DNA from: Microcaldota archaeon
GTDB taxonomy: Archaea > Micrarchaeota > Micrarchaeia > Norongarragalinales > UBA8480
NCBI GenBank assembly: GCA_030697615.1
Contig: JAUYPK010000003.1
Location: 1 to 6,146, forward strand
DNA: 6,146 nucleotides
Direction of reading: 5' to 3'
The position numbers were made by a program, and so were the translations under genes. Shown here piece after piece: positions 5,083-6,146 of the stretch. The stretch's first letter is position 1. The number at the start of each line of letters is the position of its first letter. The notes under the pieces were generated by a model. The model saw nothing but the letters and a program-made list of their open reading frames with translations. It had not been told where the DNA came from and made no database searches.

Positions 5083-5604
5083 TTACGGCAGGAAGTCGCT
5101 GTTTTTTTCAACTGCTTGTTTGAACTCTTCTAGCAATTTTGAGCTTATTCTGTAATCGACTTTAAGTAGGTCAGATAGTATTTCTAACGCTTGTTTTCTT
5201 CCAATTATTTTGTTTTTTAGCAGTAGCTTGAGTATTCCAAGTGATCCAATTGGCACTAAGTTAAATCGCTTTGCAAAAACTCTGCCTTGGTGGTCATCTA
5301 TTGCTACGAAGTCGGGTTTTTCTTCAATTGAAAGTGAAATAGTTGCTTCTTCTCCAGCGTCACTGGAAGGAATTTCAAAAATTCTGCTAGCTCGTTTTAC
5401 GTTTATTTCTAGGCTATTGATTCGCTGTTGTATAATTTCTGCATCACGGGCTTTTCTTGCAATGCCTTTTTCAATAACTTCTTGGTAAACGGTTTCCTCT
5501 ATTAACAAAGGCTTTTGGAATGCTTGTAAAAGTAGCGTTAAATGCCCCGTTTTAGCAAATATTATCAAAACAGACGAATCGCATATTGCGCTTGGCTTAT
5601 ACAC
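5083..5604 (-). CDS. PIN-like DUF3368 family toxin
   Basis: A 173-residue protein with the layout of DUF3368/PIN-like proteins, which are Mg-dependent RNases in toxin-antitoxin modules. Visible motifs are AICDSSVLIIFAKTG with D9 near the N terminus, SDAGEEATISLSIEE (D82, E85, E86) mid-protein, and FVAIDDHQGRVFAKRF (D103, D104). These acidic groups match the expected metal-binding positions. VPIGSLGILKLLLKNKII (117-134) is a common wording after the core in this family. The start is GTG 5604-5602, preceded by GGAGG with a 6-base spacing, and it overlaps the antitoxin stop by eight bases, so translation is coupled. The RNase role comes from the family; its RNA target is unknown. It shares no functional tie with the copper genes beyond proximity. 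Confidence 0.88.
   Translation of the reverse strand: MYKPSAICDSSVLIIFAKTGHLTLLLQAFQKPLLIEETVYQEVIEKGIARKARDAEIIQQRINSLEINVKRASRIFEIPSSDAGEEATISLSIEEKPDFVAIDDHQGRVFAKRFNLVPIGSLGILKLLLKNKIIGRKQALEILSDLLKVDYRISSKLLEEFKQAVEKNSDFLP
5102..5108 (+). terminator. T7 run, possible terminator of the rightward copper transcript
   Basis: A run of seven T lies 23 bases beyond the stop of the SCSIC membrane gene. Archaeal transcription often ends at such U-runs without a hairpin. It sits inside the 3' end of the convergent toxin gene, where it encodes Lys/Glu-rich residues on the other strand, so it may be only coding sequence. Confidence 0.33.
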
Positions 5605-5890
5605 TTAGATCCTCCCTCAAGTCCTTTTCATCGTAATGCATCATTATTCCACGTTTTGCTAACTCGTGGTTCATTTCCTCCCAACTTATCCCCGCAATCT
5701 CAGCTGCCCTTCCAGTAGAAGCCCTTTGAGCAACGTATTCAGAAATAGCTTTTTCAAGCAGAATCTCCTTCAAACCCTTTTCAAGTACGTAGCGATAGAC
5801 AAAGCTAGTATCGCTCGTTGGCAGGAACTGCTTCACCTTCTCTATTCCTGCTATCTGCTTATCATCAACGCGCAAAGACACCGTTCTCAC
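5597..5890 (-). CDS. UPF0175-like antitoxin
   Basis: A 97-residue DNA-binding antitoxin paired with the DUF3368 toxin. The N terminus (RTVSLRVDDKQIAGIEKVKQ) looks like the strand and first helix of a ribbon-helix-helix-like dimerisation region. Residues 49-79 (AISEYVAQRASTGRAAEIAG, then ISWEEMNHELAKRGI) carry the UPF0175 helix-turn-helix wording, and the acidic tail YDEKDLREDL probably contacts the toxin. The start is GTG 5890-5888 with GGTGAT five bases upstream; an ATG nested in that GGTGATG is out of frame, so GTG is preferred. Antitoxins of this type usually repress their own operon, and a strong palindrome lies directly upstream at 5899-5925. The gene precedes the toxin and overlaps it, the standard order. 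Confidence 0.85.
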   Translation of the reverse strand: MRTVSLRVDDKQIAGIEKVKQFLPTSDTSFVYRYVLEKGLKEILLEKAISEYVAQRASTGRAAEIAGISWEEMNHELAKRGIMMHYDEKDLREDLSV

Positions 5891-5898
5891 AACACATC

Positions 5899-5925
5899 AC
5901 CAGATATTACAGTGCAATAACTGGT
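5899..5925. promoter_or_regulatory. 27-base imperfect palindrome, candidate antitoxin operator
   Basis: Centred on 5912, 11 of 13 base pairs match across the dyad (arms CCAG.TATT and AATA.CTGG, with CA.TG at the centre). It lies between the leftward TATA-like box and the antitoxin ribosome site, covering the expected transcription start. Binding by an antitoxin dimer, alone or with toxin, would repress the module. Confidence 0.62.
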
Positions 5926-5931
5926 ATTAAA
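5925..5931 (-). promoter_or_regulatory. TATA-like box of the toxin-antitoxin operon
   Basis: TTTAATA on the minus strand is about 38 bases before the antitoxin GTG and predicts a start near 5902, giving a leader of about 12 bases that holds GGTGAT. It abuts the palindrome, consistent with autoregulation. Confidence 0.4.
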
Positions 5932-5944
5932 GCGTTCCGGAAAG

Positions 5945-5951
5945 TTTTTTA
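5945..5951 (+). promoter_or_regulatory. TATA-like box of the rightward gene at the window end
   Basis: TTTTTTA preceded by purine-rich GGAAAG (a possible BRE) is centred 26 bases before the ATG at 5974. That spacing predicts a leaderless transcript, and no ribosome site is seen. Confidence 0.38.
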
Positions 5952-5973
5952 GCGCGCATTTTGTACTACTTTC

Positions 5974-6146
5974 ATGCGTCAGGTTAAACTAATGGGAGTT
6001 GCGCACACTAGTGGTTATTGGCACATGGCGTTAGAACCTAAAATCGAGGCGCTTACTAGTAAAACAAAGAGATTAGGGGTTGAACTTGCTCCATCTCACT
6101 TACTTCAATTTCAGTCTCAGATACAACACGAATTTTTGACACGATT
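5974..6146 (+). CDS. N-terminal 57 residues of a possible TraB-like protein (3' truncated)
   Basis: From ATG 5974 the frame is open to the end of the window. It begins MRQVKLMGVAHTSGYWHMAL and later reads KRLGVELAPSHLLQFQSQ. The pairing of a short strand ending in G-V-A-H-T-S with a downstream G-V-E-L-x-P, about 30 residues apart, resembles the start of TraB/PrgY/GumN-type proteins (GTAHVS then VEL). That family includes putative metalloproteases and signal-inhibiting membrane proteins. Too little is visible for certainty. A TATA-like box 26 bases upstream and no ribosome site suggest a leaderless message. It is divergent from the toxin-antitoxin operon and need not be related to it. Confidence 0.5.
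   Translation, partial: MRQVKLMGVAHTSGYWHMALEPKIEALTSKTKRLGVELAPSHLLQFQSQIQHEFLTR

Noticed and set aside
5210..5488. 92-codon plus-strand frame opposite the toxin, and 5666-5920 opposite the antitoxin
   Set aside because: Shadows of well-supported minus-strand genes.
1..6146. Search for tRNA or rRNA genes, CRISPR repeats, insertion sequences and attachment sites
   Set aside because: By eye, no cloverleaf, regular repeat-spacer array, transposase or long terminal repeat pair is seen; the window is nearly filled by protein genes.

Overview
The window looks archaeal. Start codons are preceded by GGTGA-type Shine-Dalgarno sites (small peptide gene, Met-rich membrane protein, antitoxin) or by TATA-like boxes about 26-33 bases upstream with little or no leader. 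The best protein matches are also archaeal in character: a TRASH-domain metalloregulator, a zinc-finger membrane protein with an archaeal His-rich outer domain, and an UPF0175/DUF3368 toxin-antitoxin pair. The lineage cannot be fixed from this stretch. Small genes, tight packing and the protein types would fit a DPANN-type or other uncultured archaeon, but that is inference.

Layout: (1) 1-126, the 3' end of an asparaginyl-tRNA synthetase gene on the + strand. (2) 142-3691, a minus-strand operon read from right to left: a methionine-rich membrane protein, the copper-exporting P1B-1 ATPase CopA, a 23-residue peptide ending in CCGGGS that is too short for ordinary gene calling, and a zinc-finger/TM/His-rich protein. 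(3) 3692-3781, a divergent AT-rich promoter. (4) 3782-5079, a plus-strand run: a PadR-like winged-helix/TRASH regulator, an exported histidine-free cupredoxin and a small membrane protein with an SCSIC motif. (5) 5083-5890, a minus-strand DUF3368 PIN-like toxin and its UPF0175-like antitoxin. (6) 5974-6146, the start of a plus-strand gene that may be TraB-like and runs off the window.

Regions 2-4 read as one copper-homeostasis locus. The TRASH regulator probably senses copper through its Cys/His cluster and controls both divergent arms. CopA would export Cu(I), and the cupredoxin, the Met-rich membrane protein, the Cys-containing membrane protein and the CCGGGS peptide are candidate copper-handling accessories. 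In the divergent promoter, two perfect short inverted repeats lie at equal distances (28 bases) either side of a TATA box that reads on both strands, so each repeat covers a predicted transcription start.

The most striking anomaly is in copA. The gene is intact end to end except for one in-frame TAA at 1623-1625. The reading frame stays open for 231 codons beyond it and keeps all catalytic and transport motifs. This is a recent nonsense mutation, a sequence error or a recoding event, not a frameshift or two independent genes.
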